Shown here: positions 33,705 to 42,577 of the stretch, one piece after another | How positions within the stretch are numbered: position 1 is the first letter of the stretch | Layout: every line of letters starts with the position of its first letter | From: Candidatus Hinthialibacter antarcticus | GTDB lineage: Bacteria > Hinthialibacterota > Hinthialibacteria > Hinthialibacterales > Hinthialibacteraceae | DNA length: 42,657 bases | Assembly (NCBI GenBank): GCA_030765645.1 | Contig: JAVCCE010000033.1 | Span: forward strand, 1-42,657 | Reading direction: 5' to 3' | Made by a program: the position numbers and the translations under genes | Notes under the pieces: model-generated | Told to the model about the DNA's origin: nothing | Seen by the model: the letters and a program-made list of their open reading frames with translations, nothing else | The model's database searches: none

Positions 33705-34526
33705 CTAATCCATCAAATCGGCGCTGGTTACCGTCGGCGCCCAATATTTTTCAACGTGATGAATAACCAGCCGGGTTCCAATGTTGTGATCGACATTCGG
33801 ATACATGCGAGAGTTATACATCGTGTCGGTCATGTCGCGAACCAGAACGACGTTGCGACCCAGGCGCGTCTGCTGGCGGATTCCAAACGGGCGCCCTAAC
33901 ACGCACATGTTGGTATGTACGCCCATGAGGATGATGTTTTGAATGCCGCGCTGCGCAGTGAGGTTGAAGATTTCCTGCCCATCATCGCTGATCGCGTCTT
34001 GCGGGGCGATGGTCAATCCTGGATGCTGCATTGACCACGCGGTGTATTGTCGGCATTGCGGCTGGCAATCGCAACCGCCGTCGGAATCGTCGATGGGCAG
34101 CGGCGCTTCGTCGTCTAAATCAAGATGACACCAGCCTTGAATTTCGACGGGCGGTTGGATGTATTTTGCTTCCTGTGCGAGTTTGCGTTGCGGCAGGAGT
34201 TTATAGTGGTCGAGCGTCCCGCTGGGCGCATGGATGATGAACACGCCTTTGTCGCGTAGCGCTGAAATCAGGCGGTCCATCTTTGGTATGATGTCACCAA
34301 CGCGCTGTGTCGCGCCGTTGCACCAATGTTTGTTCCACATATCACAGATGATGACGCAGGTTTTGTCGGGCGCCCAAGTGGTTTCATGTTCGATTGTTTG
34401 CCAAACGCCTTCGGCGCCTTCCGTCTGAGAACGCGCCGTGAATGTAAGCGCGTCTTCCGCCGCCGTATGCATCGTCGTCGCCAATGCGAAAATTGCTGTG
34501 ATGAAGAGGGCAATCGTTTTTTTCAT
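33705..34526 (-). CDS. Exported isochorismatase-like cysteine hydrolase
   Basis: The 273-residue enzyme has a signal peptide (residues 1-23). The cysteine-hydrolase core shows IICDMWNKHWC with catalytic Asp62, DRLISALRDKGVFIIHAPSG, and the nucleophile Cys208 in GVHTNMCVLGRP. These match the isochorismatase/nicotinamidase fold. A segment around residues 150-158 adds three close cysteines (GGCDCQPQC), not usual in the family. Export is typical for the planctomycete-type secreted cysteine hydrolases. The substrate cannot be read; amides or isochorismate-like esters are possible. No neighbour is co-directional. Confidence 0.88.
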   Translation of the reverse strand: MKKTIALFITAIFALATTMHTAAEDALTFTARSQTEGAEGVWQTIEHETTWAPDKTCVIICDMWNKHWCNGATQRVGDIIPKMDRLISALRDKGVFIIHAPSGTLDHYKLLPQRKLAQEAKYIQPPVEIQGWCHLDLDDEAPLPIDDSDGGCDCQPQCRQYTAWSMQHPGLTIAPQDAISDDGQEIFNLTAQRGIQNIILMGVHTNMCVLGRPFGIRQQTRLGRNVVLVRDMTDTMYNSRMYPNVDHNIGTRLVIHHVEKYWAPTVTSADLMD

Positions 34527-34646
34527 GGTGCAGCCTCTCGATTTTTTTCTGTTTTGTTATGCAATGGATAGGGTAGGATGAATCGTTTTAATTGCCTAGA
34601 GTCTATTTCAAAATTGAATGCCATTGTGTAAAGCGGTCTATATTGC

Positions 34647-34736
34647 AATCAGGCGTGTGTACATCACTGTTCGCTTCGGTGCGGGCTTGTCGCCCTCGTT
34701 GCACAGGCGCTCACAGAGATGCACACACGCCTGATT
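34647..34736. repeat. Family A nested-hairpin repeat, copy 4
   Basis: The outer stem is AATCAGGCGTGTGT (34647-34660) with ACACACGCCTGATT (34723-34736), 14 bp perfect and different from copies 1 and 3. Inside, TGTTCGCTTC, GTGCGGGC-TTGTC-GCCC, GCACAGGCGCT and ACAGAGA are kept. The stem sequences differ among copies but remain complementary. Confidence 0.85.
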
Positions 34737-34801
34737 AGAATTGTAATGACGCGATCAAAAGATGTATGATGTCGAATCAATCTATTTTTTGGGAGAAGAC
34801 G

Positions 34802-35767
34802 ATGATGCGAACTTTCTATATTCAATCTACGGCTTTACTCACATTCATATTTGCCTTGGCGGCGTTTTCCGCAGACGCGCCGCCGCCGGTTCCGAAAGGG
34901 TTCAATTCTGAAACAGAAATGAAAACCGCCGCTTTGATGGGGATGTTAAAAGTGGTGGATGTGAAGAATGTCCCTATCCCCAAAAATGTGACGGAACACC
35001 TCGGTATTGAATATGGAAACGTAGACGGACGGTCTTTGAAGTTGGACCTGTATGTTCCTCAATCGACGAAGCCGACGCCGGGCATTCTATTCATTCACGG
35101 CGGCTCATGGTCGAAAGGCAAGCGCGGGGACATGAAATTTTACGCCGTCCATTTTGCGAAACTGGGCTACGCCGCCGCGACGATCTCGTATCGGTTGTCG
35201 GGCGAGGCGCCGTTTCCCGCAGCGGCGCAGGACGCAAAGTGCGCCATGCGTTGGATGCGTTCTCAAGCGAAGACCTATAACATTGATCCAAACCGTATTG
35301 CGGTAAGCGGCAATTCAGCGGGCGGACATTTATCGCTCATGCTTGGGTATTCGTCGGATGATCAATCGTTGGAAGGCGACGGCGGCCACGCGAAATTCAG
35401 CAGCAAACCGCAAGCCGTGATCGACTTTTACGGCCCGGTCGATTTGACGGGAGAAGACGCCGTAGACAATGGCTTCGTCCACAAGTTTATGGGCGGGACC
35501 ATTGATGATGTTCGAGGAAATTATACAAAAGCGTCTCCCATTTCGCATCTGACTAAAGATGATCCTCCCACATTAATATTTCATGGAACCGTCGATAGCC
35601 TCGTGAACATTCGCCATGCCGACCATTTGGATAAACAGTTGCAGGCGCTTGGTATTGAACACGAATACGAGCGCTATGAAGGCTGGGGACATACCATGGA
35701 TTTAGCGGCGGATGTGAACAAGCGCTGCGTCTATATCATGGAGAAATTTTTGGCGAAGCATTTGTAG
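34802..35767 (+). CDS. Exported alpha/beta-hydrolase esterase (BD-FAE / HSL-like)
   Basis: The 321-residue protein has a signal peptide (residues 1-24). The hydrolase fold shows LFIHGGSW (oxyanion hole, HGG 99-101), the nucleophile elbow SGNSAGGH with Ser172, the acid in FHGTVDSLV, and the histidine in GWGHTMD. This is the pattern of carboxylesterases / feruloyl-esterase-like secreted enzymes. GGGAG is 6 nt from the ATG at 34802 (Met2 at 34805 also fits). It is monocistronic between family A copies 4 and 5. Confidence 0.9.
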   Translation: MMRTFYIQSTALLTFIFALAAFSADAPPPVPKGFNSETEMKTAALMGMLKVVDVKNVPIPKNVTEHLGIEYGNVDGRSLKLDLYVPQSTKPTPGILFIHGGSWSKGKRGDMKFYAVHFAKLGYAAATISYRLSGEAPFPAAAQDAKCAMRWMRSQAKTYNIDPNRIAVSGNSAGGHLSLMLGYSSDDQSLEGDGGHAKFSSKPQAVIDFYGPVDLTGEDAVDNGFVHKFMGGTIDDVRGNYTKASPISHLTKDDPPTLIFHGTVDSLVNIRHADHLDKQLQALGIEHEYERYEGWGHTMDLAADVNKRCVYIMEKFLAKHL

Positions 35768-35814
35768 TCGGTCATACAAATATAGGCAATCGCTGATGAG
35801 GGGATATGTAATTT

Positions 35815-35855
35815 AGCAAGCGTGGGTACATCTCTGTGCGCTTTGTCGCAGGCTC
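35815..35855. repeat. Family A repeat, copy 5 (left part only)
   Basis: AGCAAGCGTGGGTACATCTC and TGTGCGCTTTGTCGCAGGCTC match the left half of family A. The right half is missing; a family B palindrome begins 17 nt later. Confidence 0.6.
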
Positions 35856-35872
35856 AATATTTGGCTTATTCA

Positions 35873-35955
35873 GGGGAGGGCGAACCTCCTGGTGAGCCGC
35901 ATTAAAGAGATTACCTTTTGATATTTCGCGGCTCGGCGGGAGCCTCGCCCTCCCC
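35873..35955. repeat. Family B palindromic repeat, copy 3 (83 bp, complete)
   Basis: Left arm 35873-35900 (GGGGAGGGCG ... GAGCCGC) and right arm 35928-35955 (GCGGCTC ... CGCCCTCCCC) form a long imperfect stem around an AT-rich 27-nt loop. It has the same length as copy 1. It lies 33 nt downstream of the ppc stop. Confidence 0.82.
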
Positions 35956-35988
35956 TCGCTTGAACATGAGGCGAGTTCTTAATTTGGA

Positions 35989-38847
35989 TCACCCGGTGCT
36001 TTGCATCGCCGCCGCGATTCCAGCCAAACTCAATAGCATGGCTTCGCGCCATGCGTCATTTTGTAATTCGCCGGACTCTTTTTCAGGATCGCATAAATCC
36101 ATCAGCATGGCTTGGATGCGGTTGAGCGGTTCGACGATGGGGTTGCGTAACTGCACGGTGCGCTCGATGACGTTTGCGCGTTTTACTTCGTCGCTATCCT
36201 GGGTGATCTGGCTAATGCAATTGCGGGCGCGGTTGAATTCATCTTCGATCAAACCGTGGATGCGGTCTCCGATTTCTTTTGGTACGACGCGCGCGGCGTA
36301 AACCGCTGCGGTGGGCATGTGAGCGCGCAGCAATTCGAGGCGCGCATTGTTGACTAGCGCAGCGAAGAAGGGCCAGCGTTGAAACATCTCCTGCAAACGC
36401 CCCAAATGTTCAGGCGATTGGCTGATGTATGCGTCCAGCGCAGTCCCAATGCCGTACCAACCGGTAATCAAGTAGCGGGTTTGCACCCATGAAAATCCCC
36501 AGGGAATTGCGCGAAGATCGTCCATCCCTACCATGGAACCGCCGGTTCGCGAGACGGGCCGCGACGCGATGGGCAAACGGCTGATGTGTTTGATGGGCGT
36601 GGCTTGCACGTAAAACGTCCAGAAGTCGTCGTCTTGAATTAATGCGCGGTACGCCTCTTGAGAAGACGCCGCCATCATCGCCATCGCTTCGCGCCATTCG
36701 GTTTTGGGCGCATTTTCTTCTTGGCTGGAACAGCCGGAATGCAGCACCGCTCCGGCGATTTGCTCTAAGTGGCGATGCGCCATCGGGGCGAAACTATAGC
36801 GAAACGAAATGACTTCGCCTTGTTCGGTGAAGCGAATGCGTCCATTGACGCTATGAGGCGGCTGAGAGCGAATGGCAAGCGAGGCGCGTCCACCGCCCCG
36901 GCCTACCGTCCCGCCGCGACCGTGAAACAACCGCATGTCTACGGAGTGGTCGTGGCAGATGTTGGCCAGGCGTTCTTGCGCGTCATGCAACAGCCAGGTC
37001 GCCGACATATAGCCGCCGTCTTTGCTGCTGTCGGAATATCCCAGCATGATTTCTTGAAAGCGGTTGCGGGCTTCGAGCTGGCGTGAATAGGCTGGATTGT
37101 CAAACAGTTGCTTCATTAAACCGTCGCAGCGTTCGAGGTCTTCAATCGTTTCAAACAACGGGACGACATCGATATCGCTTTTCAGCGTCCAGTCGTCGCC
37201 ATGATGGCTTTTGCGAACCAGGCCGGCTTCTTTGGCCAAGACTAAGACTTCAAGCAAATTGCTGAGGGTGTGCGTCATGCTGATGATATACGTTGACGCG
37301 GCCTCTTTTGAAAACATGCGGTTGGCGCGGCGCATGACGCGAAATACATCCAAGACGTTTTGTGTGCGCTCGGAGCCTTTCCAACCAATGGGCAACAACG
37401 GGCGCGGGTTTTGTAACTCTTGGGTCAGCAGGTCAAGTTTTTCTTGTTCGTTTAAATTTTTATAGACCCGGTTGCCTGGAACCAACTGCGCCGCTTCAAA
37501 CAATTCGTTGATCGCGAAGGCGTGTTCTTTGCTGTGTTGGCGAATGTCTAATGCGGCAAGATGAAAACCGAACGTCTTGGCTTGTACCACCAAGTCAGCG
37601 AGAGGGCCTTCATCCACCAGAATGTGAGCGCGGCTTTTGCGTAAACTGTTGCGTAATACCTCAAGGTCAGAGAGAAAGTCCGCCGCATTTTTATAGGCGG
37701 CCGGGTCTGGGGCGTGGGCGGCGTCGATTGCGTGAGTAGAGGACGCATGCAATGACTTTTGGGTCGCTTGAAGACGAACGCGGATGTGTTGCAGTTTGCG
37801 GGCGTAGGGTTCTTGCGCCCTACGGTTTTGCCGTTCGGCTTTCAACGGCGCTTCGGCGGCGTCTTTCGCCAATGATTTACGCAACGCCTGATCGGCGGGA
37901 ACGCGACGCGCGCTTTGGGTGAATTCCCGCAGTAGAGAATTAATTTGTTTCAAGTAAATCTGAAGCGCCGTCCGTTTGTGAAAGGTCAGCGTTTTCCAGG
38001 TGACTTCAGGAGTCACATTGGGGTTGCCGTCGCGGTCGCCTCCCACCCAGGTGCGGTATTTCAAAAATGCGGGGACCTCAAATGATGCGCCGGGGTAGGT
38101 TTCTTTTAGTGCGTTTTTTAAATCTTGATGAAGCCACGCGACAATGGGGAATATGGTGTGTTCGAGAAAATAGACGGCATTGCGCGACTCGTCTTCGACA
38201 GTGACGGGGGTCAGGCTGAGTTCTTCCGTCAGCCACAGCGCAGTCAGTGCGCGGTGCAAATCATTTTCAACGCGACTGCCGCGATTCAGCGGTTGGTCGA
38301 GGCGGGTGACTTCTTTCGGCTGGCTGGATTCAGCCAACAAGGTAACGAGAATTTCTAATTGGTCTAACACGGCGCGGCGGCGCGCTTCGGTGGGATGGGC
38401 AGTCAGTGTCGGAACAATTTCGAGGCGTCCCAACAAACGGCGCATGGCGTCTGCATCTACGCCTTTTGCTTTGACCTGCATGACCGTGTCAAGAAGCGAT
38501 TCGCGTCGAGGCGCATTGGCGTCTGCTTCGGCTTGTCGTTTTAAGTTGACGCGGACGATTTCTTTCTGTTCAGCCAAATTCAATAATTGAAATAAAACTG
38601 TAAACGCCCGTAGAAGCGCTTGTACTCGAAGGGGGTCTTTGAGAGCGGGGAAGCGCTTGAGCAAATCGGGCGCCGAAGCGTCGCTAGGGGCTTTGTATAA
38701 TTTTTGCGCCAGTTGGAGTATGTCTTCGCCCGCTTGTTCTTTCAGGATGGCGCCTAATAAGTTGTCCCATAATTGAATGTCGTCGCACAACGGCGTCGTT
38801 AGATGATAATCCTGTGGATTCAGCGATAAGAATTGCTTGAAAATCAT
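35989..38847 (-). CDS. ppc: Phosphoenolpyruvate carboxylase
   Basis: This anaplerotic enzyme carboxylates phosphoenolpyruvate to oxaloacetate. It has 952 residues, a little longer than the E. coli enzyme. Catalytic motifs are complete: [11 protein letters not shown] with His151, [23 protein letters not shown], and [13 protein letters not shown]. The C-terminus ([10 protein letters not shown]) ends in the typical xxTG. The gene stands alone on the minus strand, between a repeat cluster and a small unknown gene 108 nt upstream. No regulator is apparent. Confidence 0.97.
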   Translation of the reverse strand: MIFKQFLSLNPQDYHLTTPLCDDIQLWDNLLGAILKEQAGEDILQLAQKLYKAPSDASAPDLLKRFPALKDPLRVQALLRAFTVLFQLLNLAEQKEIVRVNLKRQAEADANAPRRESLLDTVMQVKAKGVDADAMRRLLGRLEIVPTLTAHPTEARRRAVLDQLEILVTLLAESSQPKEVTRLDQPLNRGSRVENDLHRALTALWLTEELSLTPVTVEDESRNAVYFLEHTIFPIVAWLHQDLKNALKETYPGASFEVPAFLKYRTWVGGDRDGNPNVTPEVTWKTLTFHKRTALQIYLKQINSLLREFTQSARRVPADQALRKSLAKDAAEAPLKAERQNRRAQEPYARKLQHIRVRLQATQKSLHASSTHAIDAAHAPDPAAYKNAADFLSDLEVLRNSLRKSRAHILVDEGPLADLVVQAKTFGFHLAALDIRQHSKEHAFAINELFEAAQLVPGNRVYKNLNEQEKLDLLTQELQNPRPLLPIGWKGSERTQNVLDVFRVMRRANRMFSKEAASTYIISMTHTLSNLLEVLVLAKEAGLVRKSHHGDDWTLKSDIDVVPLFETIEDLERCDGLMKQLFDNPAYSRQLEARNRFQEIMLGYSDSSKDGGYMSATWLLHDAQERLANICHDHSVDMRLFHGRGGTVGRGGGRASLAIRSQPPHSVNGRIRFTEQGEVISFRYSFAPMAHRHLEQIAGAVLHSGCSSQEENAPKTEWREAMAMMAASSQEAYRALIQDDDFWTFYVQATPIKHISRLPIASRPVSRTGGSMVGMDDLRAIPWGFSWVQTRYLITGWYGIGTALDAYISQSPEHLGRLQEMFQRWPFFAALVNNARLELLRAHMPTAAVYAARVVPKEIGDRIHGLIEDEFNRARNCISQITQDSDEVKRANVIERTVQLRNPIVEPLNRIQAMLMDLCDPEKESGELQNDAWREAMLLSLAGIAAAMQSTG

Positions 38848-38955
38848 TGCTCACCATTGGGTTCAAGTTTTTGAGCTAAGATTATCATTATACTCAAAAT
38901 AAAGAGGGGATGAGGAGCGTCCAGCGGTTTGAAAGTGTATTTAAGTTTCTGCGGG

Positions 38956-39639
38956 TTACATCGAATGAAGAATTCTGCTCCCAACGGCAATGCTCAAAGC
39001 CGCTGCTGTTCCAATCTCTGTCAGGCGATAGGTCGGGCCAGGCGTGATCTTCTTCGTATTTTTTTTCTCGAGGATATTTTTTGTTACGAGAGAATTATTA
39101 TACGATTTTAATCGGTCTTGAGATGCGATCCCTGTATGTTGGCTGAGGGTTGCGATCCAGTTATCGACTGCATTTGAAGCAGCTGGCGCGTTCTCTGCAT
39201 CATGGTAGGCCTGCAGAACCAATAACTCTCCTGCATCCAGATCAATACAAGTTTTAAGAACGTTCAGTGCCGGGTCGTTTTGAAGGGATTCAATCTCCAC
39301 CGCGAGTGACGCAAAACATTTGCGCACGGCGACGAAGGTGAGTTCATTGAAAGCGTCTTGCGCAAGGCGCTCAATAATCAAGTTAAAACATTGAACAAGA
39401 GTCGCTTGAACTGCATCATCATTTTGCCATTTTTTTTGCCCATGCAAACGCTCATAATCTGAATGGAGTTGCTTTAAAAATTCCACATTGCGCAAACGCC
39501 CAAATAGCGCCGCGACATATTGGAGAGGGTCTTTCCGTTTTTGTTTGGAAATGCCCGTCGTTTTTAATACATAAGCGCTAAGCGTCCGGCGCATGTGTTG
39601 GTCGAGGATGTCGCAGGGTTGAGACATTGGATTTGCCAT
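38956..39639 (-). CDS. Unknown protein with winged-helix-like C-terminus
   Basis: The product has 227 residues and is mostly alpha-helical, with no signal peptide. The C-terminal 55 residues (SLVTKNILEKKN, then GPTYRLTEIGTAAALSIAV) resemble a winged-helix wing and helix, so nucleic-acid binding is possible. No family motif is recognised. The ATG at 39639 has no clear Shine-Dalgarno; Met5 (39627) is an alternative. It is co-directional with ppc, 108 bp upstream, and may share its transcript. Confidence 0.6.
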   Translation of the reverse strand: MANPMSQPCDILDQHMRRTLSAYVLKTTGISKQKRKDPLQYVAALFGRLRNVEFLKQLHSDYERLHGQKKWQNDDAVQATLVQCFNLIIERLAQDAFNELTFVAVRKCFASLAVEIESLQNDPALNVLKTCIDLDAGELLVLQAYHDAENAPAASNAVDNWIATLSQHTGIASQDRLKSYNNSLVTKNILEKKNTKKITPGPTYRLTEIGTAAALSIAVGSRILHSM

Positions 39640-39860
39640 ATTTACGTATACCTAACGCAATCATACTGATGATGGGGCCTGTCCGTCAATTCCAACGAGT
39701 TCCATTTTACGCGTTTATTATGTAATAGTTGTATAAAGGGCGTATTGCAAGTTAGAAATCCAATCCATTTCTGCGGTAGTTTTATGAGAGCCGTCAATTT
39801 AATCATAGAGATATAAAAAGCTCTAGTATTTTATTTATAAGATGTTATCATTCAGTAAAT

Positions 39861-39883
39861 TATATTATATTAAATATAATATA
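39861..39883. promoter_or_regulatory. AT-rich 23-bp palindrome, possible operator of the GntR gene
   Basis: TATATTATATT (39861-39871) and AATATAATATA (39873-39883) are perfect inverted arms around one central A. The palindrome ends 19 nt before the ATG. It lies in AT-rich sequence, so chance is not excluded, but GntR/FCD regulators often bind palindromes next to their own genes. Confidence 0.4.
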
Positions 39884-39902
39884 TAGTCAGATTGGAGGCA
39901 CC

Positions 39903-40589
39903 ATGTATCCAAAATCATCTACCATTCAACCAATGAACGATCCTATTTATGCGCGAGTGCGTGAACGCTTGCGCGTGGATATTCTTAGCGGTGTATTTGA
40001 CGCGGGCTCCCGCTTGAAGATCGCGATGTTGTGCGAGCGATATGCGGTCAGCCAAATGCCCATTCGGGAAGCGTTGCAACAATTGCAGGGCGAAGGGCTG
40101 ATTTGTATTGAACCCAACAAAGGCGCGAGCGTACGTAAAATTGATGAGCAATTCGTTAGCAATTTATATGAAATTCGCGGCGCGTTGGAGGCATTGCTCG
40201 CTCGACTTGCGATTCCGAATTTGCAAGCCCCTCACCGGGAGTCGATGCGAAAAACGCAAGCCTCGTTTGAGGCGGCGATCCGTAGAGGCGACGCCGCGCA
40301 GGCTTTAGAATTAGACGCCCAGTTTCACCGGACGCTTTATCAAGCAGCCGATAATTCGGAGGCATTGGATTGGGTGGAGCGTCAGCGTGATTTGATACGT
40401 TGCCTGCGTCGAAAATATGGATTCGGCCCCGCGCGTACGCCTGCGATTATTCGTGAGCATCGCGGCTTGCTGTTGGCCTTAGACCACGAAAACGCAATTG
40501 AGGCCGAAGCGGCCGCGCGCGAACATTGCGAAAACGCAAAGTTAGACCTCATGCGTTTAATGAACCAAAAATTGGAGTGCGTAGGGTAG
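39903..40589 (+). CDS. GntR-family transcriptional regulator, FCD type
   Basis: The 228-residue regulator has an N-terminal GntR winged helix (about 15-80: RERLRVDILSGVFDAGSRLK, then VSQMPIREALQQLQGEGLI), followed by an FCD effector domain of helices (GALEALLARLAI; LDAQFHRTLYQAADN; IREHRGLLLALDHENAIEAEAAAREH). The aspartate and histidines of the FCD metal site are visible. Such regulators usually control sugar-acid or organic-acid catabolism. GGAGG sits before the ATG. The nearest metabolic partner is the isomerase gene 900 bp downstream, but the O-methyltransferase-like gene lies between on the other strand. The ligand is unknown. Confidence 0.92.
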   Translation: MYPKSSTIQPMNDPIYARVRERLRVDILSGVFDAGSRLKIAMLCERYAVSQMPIREALQQLQGEGLICIEPNKGASVRKIDEQFVSNLYEIRGALEALLARLAIPNLQAPHRESMRKTQASFEAAIRRGDAAQALELDAQFHRTLYQAADNSEALDWVERQRDLIRCLRRKYGFGPARTPAIIREHRGLLLALDHENAIEAEAAAREHCENAKLDLMRLMNQKLECVG

Positions 40590-40601
40590 CGAACAAACCG
40601 A

Positions 40602-40636
40602 CGCCCTGAGCTTTTAATAAGCAACCACTCAGGGCG
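40602..40636. terminator. Hairpin between convergent genes (possible bidirectional terminator)
   Basis: CGCCCTGAG (40602-40610) pairs with CTCAGGGCG (40628-40636), a 9-bp perfect stem with a 17-nt loop, 12 nt after the GntR stop. There is no good T-run on either strand, so termination may be weak. Confidence 0.5.
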
Positions 40637-40647
40637 CCGCTCGTGGT

Positions 40648-41319
40648 TTACCGTTTAACGATTACTGCCATACCGTCGCCTTTTTCTTCTGAACACTGAA
40701 TGATCTGTATGTCAAAGTGCGGGTCGTTTTCCATTGCGTCTAAAAAATCTTTCATTTCATCTTTAAAACGAATGACGTTATCGGCAATGATGACGGCTCC
40801 CGGCGTTAATTTGGGCGCAATCGCTTTGAAGTAATTGAAATAATCTTTCTTTAGCGCATCGAGAAACAAGAAGTCATATTTTCCTTCCAAATCAGGCAAG
40901 ACTTTGAGCGCGTCGCCTTCAACGACCGTGACGGAGTCGGTTAGGTCCATTTTTTCAATGTGTTCACGGGCTGCAACAACCATTTTCGGGTCGATGTCGA
41001 TTGTGGTCAGATGACCGCCTGTGCGTTCAAACGCTATGCCCATTAACAAGGCGCCATATCCCGTAGCGGTCCCGACTTCAACGCCGCGTTTGCATTGGGC
41101 GGCTTCAATCATAATGCTTAAAAAGCGCGCGTCGCCCGGGGTGGTGTTTAAACCAATTCGATGAAAGTCTTTCAAATATTGCTCTCGCGCCATTTGTTTT
41201 TCTCCTGGAGACCAGATGGATGGAATGGGTTGGACGTCGGCTGCGAAGGCGTAGACCGCTGCGCATAACGCAATGGTTCCGATCAGTGATAGAGCGGTGG
41301 TTCGTTTGTTGGGTTGCAT
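40648..41319 (-). CDS. Class I SAM-dependent O-methyltransferase-like protein with signal peptide
   Basis: The 223-residue product has a clear signal-like N-terminus (KR at 5-6, hydrophobic 9-25, ending AFA-AD). The mature part is a caffeoyl-CoA-OMT-like class I methyltransferase: GVEVGTATGYG as the SAM loop (about 79-89), TTIDIDP, VVEGDALKVLP, LFLDALKKDY, and VIIADNVIRF. The metal aspartates are in LDA and ADN. A leader is odd for an enzyme that needs cytosolic SAM. The ATG at 41319 is chosen because GGGAGAGAAG lies upstream; another in-frame start at 41400 would add residues without a matching ribosome-binding site and would hide the leader. Confidence 0.82.
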   Translation of the reverse strand: MQPNKRTTALSLIGTIALCAAVYAFAADVQPIPSIWSPGEKQMAREQYLKDFHRIGLNTTPGDARFLSIMIEAAQCKRGVEVGTATGYGALLMGIAFERTGGHLTTIDIDPKMVVAAREHIEKMDLTDSVTVVEGDALKVLPDLEGKYDFLFLDALKKDYFNYFKAIAPKLTPGAVIIADNVIRFKDEMKDFLDAMENDPHFDIQIIQCSEEKGDGMAVIVKR

Positions 41320-41479
41320 GGTTCTTCTCTCCCTTGTTGGGCGTGATGGAATTCTGGCGGCACTATAAACAATCGTGACGAAGAACGCAATGCGGCCCAT
41401 CGCATTTAGACTAGCGATTGATAGGGCGCTTGTGGTAGTCTGGTAAAAATTCGGGCCACCATGATGGGGAGGAAGCAGA

Positions 41480-42301
41480 ATGGGCGTAATTCATATTGGA
41501 GTCAACATGGAGTTTGTCCGTAGCGCGGATAAATCCTTTACAGACGGCGTCAAAATTGCAGCGGATTTGGGGTACAAATTCATCGAACCGATGGTGCACA
41601 ACGGGCGCGAACTGCTCAGCGAGGCGGGCTATTTCCATTCATTTAGTATGGACGACGACCCGCTTTGGATGAAAGAAATCTGCGACGAAAATGCAGTGAC
41701 TATCTCTGGCCTTTCAGCGCACTGCCCGTTGATGCGGCCTGAGATCAGCGTGCCGTATTTGCAGAAGGCGATTCGGTTTGCGTCTGACATCGGCGCGCCG
41801 GTAGTGAACACGGACGAGGGCGTCAAACCGCCGTGGATGGATGAAGAGCATGCGTTTCAAGTGATGAAATATACGTTAACGCAAGTGGCGAAAACCGCCG
41901 AGCGTTACGGGATTTATATCGGCATCGAAGACCACCAGATTTTTTCCAAGACGACTGAAGGCTTGCTGAAAATCGCGAACCTGGTGGATTCGCCTTTTAT
42001 CCAAATTAATTTTGACGCTGGCAATGCCTACATCGCAGGCAGCGACCCGTATGAAATGTTGGCGGCGACGCTGCCGCAATTGATTCACCTACACGCCAAA
42101 GACATTGGCGGATTGCAGATTGAAAAACGCGGCAAAGTGACTGGCGTCCCGGTGGGCGTTGGCTGCGGTGAAGGCGTGATTGATTGGAAGAAAATTATTG
42201 AAATGGTCAAGCCGATTGAGCGCGACATCGTTTTCTCGGTTGAATGCGGCACCATTGAACAAGCGAAATTCAGTTTGGCGCATCTGAACGCGTTGTTGTA
42301 G
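41480..42301 (+). CDS. Sugar phosphate isomerase/epimerase (TIM barrel)
   Basis: The 273-residue protein has the AP-endonuclease-2-like TIM barrel of xylose-isomerase-type sugar isomerases. Metal-binding residues are visible in YIGIEDHQ (Glu/Asp), INFDAGN, HLHAKDI and SVECGT. The start has GGGAGGAAG upstream. It lies at the right end, alone on its strand, downstream of a GntR regulator. The substrate (a keto- or aldose sugar, or an inosose-like cyclitol) cannot be told. Confidence 0.88.
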   Translation: MGVIHIGVNMEFVRSADKSFTDGVKIAADLGYKFIEPMVHNGRELLSEAGYFHSFSMDDDPLWMKEICDENAVTISGLSAHCPLMRPEISVPYLQKAIRFASDIGAPVVNTDEGVKPPWMDEEHAFQVMKYTLTQVAKTAERYGIYIGIEDHQIFSKTTEGLLKIANLVDSPFIQINFDAGNAYIAGSDPYEMLAATLPQLIHLHAKDIGGLQIEKRGKVTGVPVGVGCGEGVIDWKKIIEMVKPIERDIVFSVECGTIEQAKFSLAHLNALL

Positions 42302-42400
42302 TTTTTTGTAGCGTGGGTTGCGTAATTTGACCTAACCGTACCGTTTTTTCACTCTGCCTTGATCCCCCCAGAAGATTTAAAATTCAATACCCAGGCGATA

Positions 42401-42450
42401 AACGCCCCCCTTGAAAAAAGGGGGGTGGCGCCGCAGGGGCCGGGGGGATT
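42401..42450. repeat. Family C repeat, copy 3 (partial, inverted)
   Basis: GCCCCCCTTGAAAAAAGGGGGG (42403-42425 approximately) followed by TGGCGCCGCAGGGG matches the reverse complement of the right part of copies 1 and 2; the GGGGCGCA end is absent. Confidence 0.65.
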
Positions 42451-42517
42451 GTATCAAGGACTGCCCTCCCCAGGTTTTTACAATTACCCGCCGTTGAAGG
42501 TTTATTTGAAGTTGCAT

Positions 42518-42541
42518 GGTGGGCTGCCTTGCGAGCCCACC
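42518..42541. repeat. Family D hairpin repeat, copy 2
   Basis: GGTGGGCT pairs with AGCCCACC around GCCTTGCG. It shares the stem with 27827-27859, with a shorter loop. The gap 42302-42657 (356 bp) holds this, the family C piece and the hairpin at 42578, and no supportable gene. Confidence 0.6.
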
Positions 42542-42577
42542 CTTGTATCTTTCTTGTAAGTTGAATAGAAAAAGACG

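Noticed and set aside
7505-34736. Family A repeats as a CRISPR array or as ordinary terminators
   Set aside because: The copies are far apart with no regular spacers, and most lack a T-run. Some lie upstream of genes, so they are not simply terminators.
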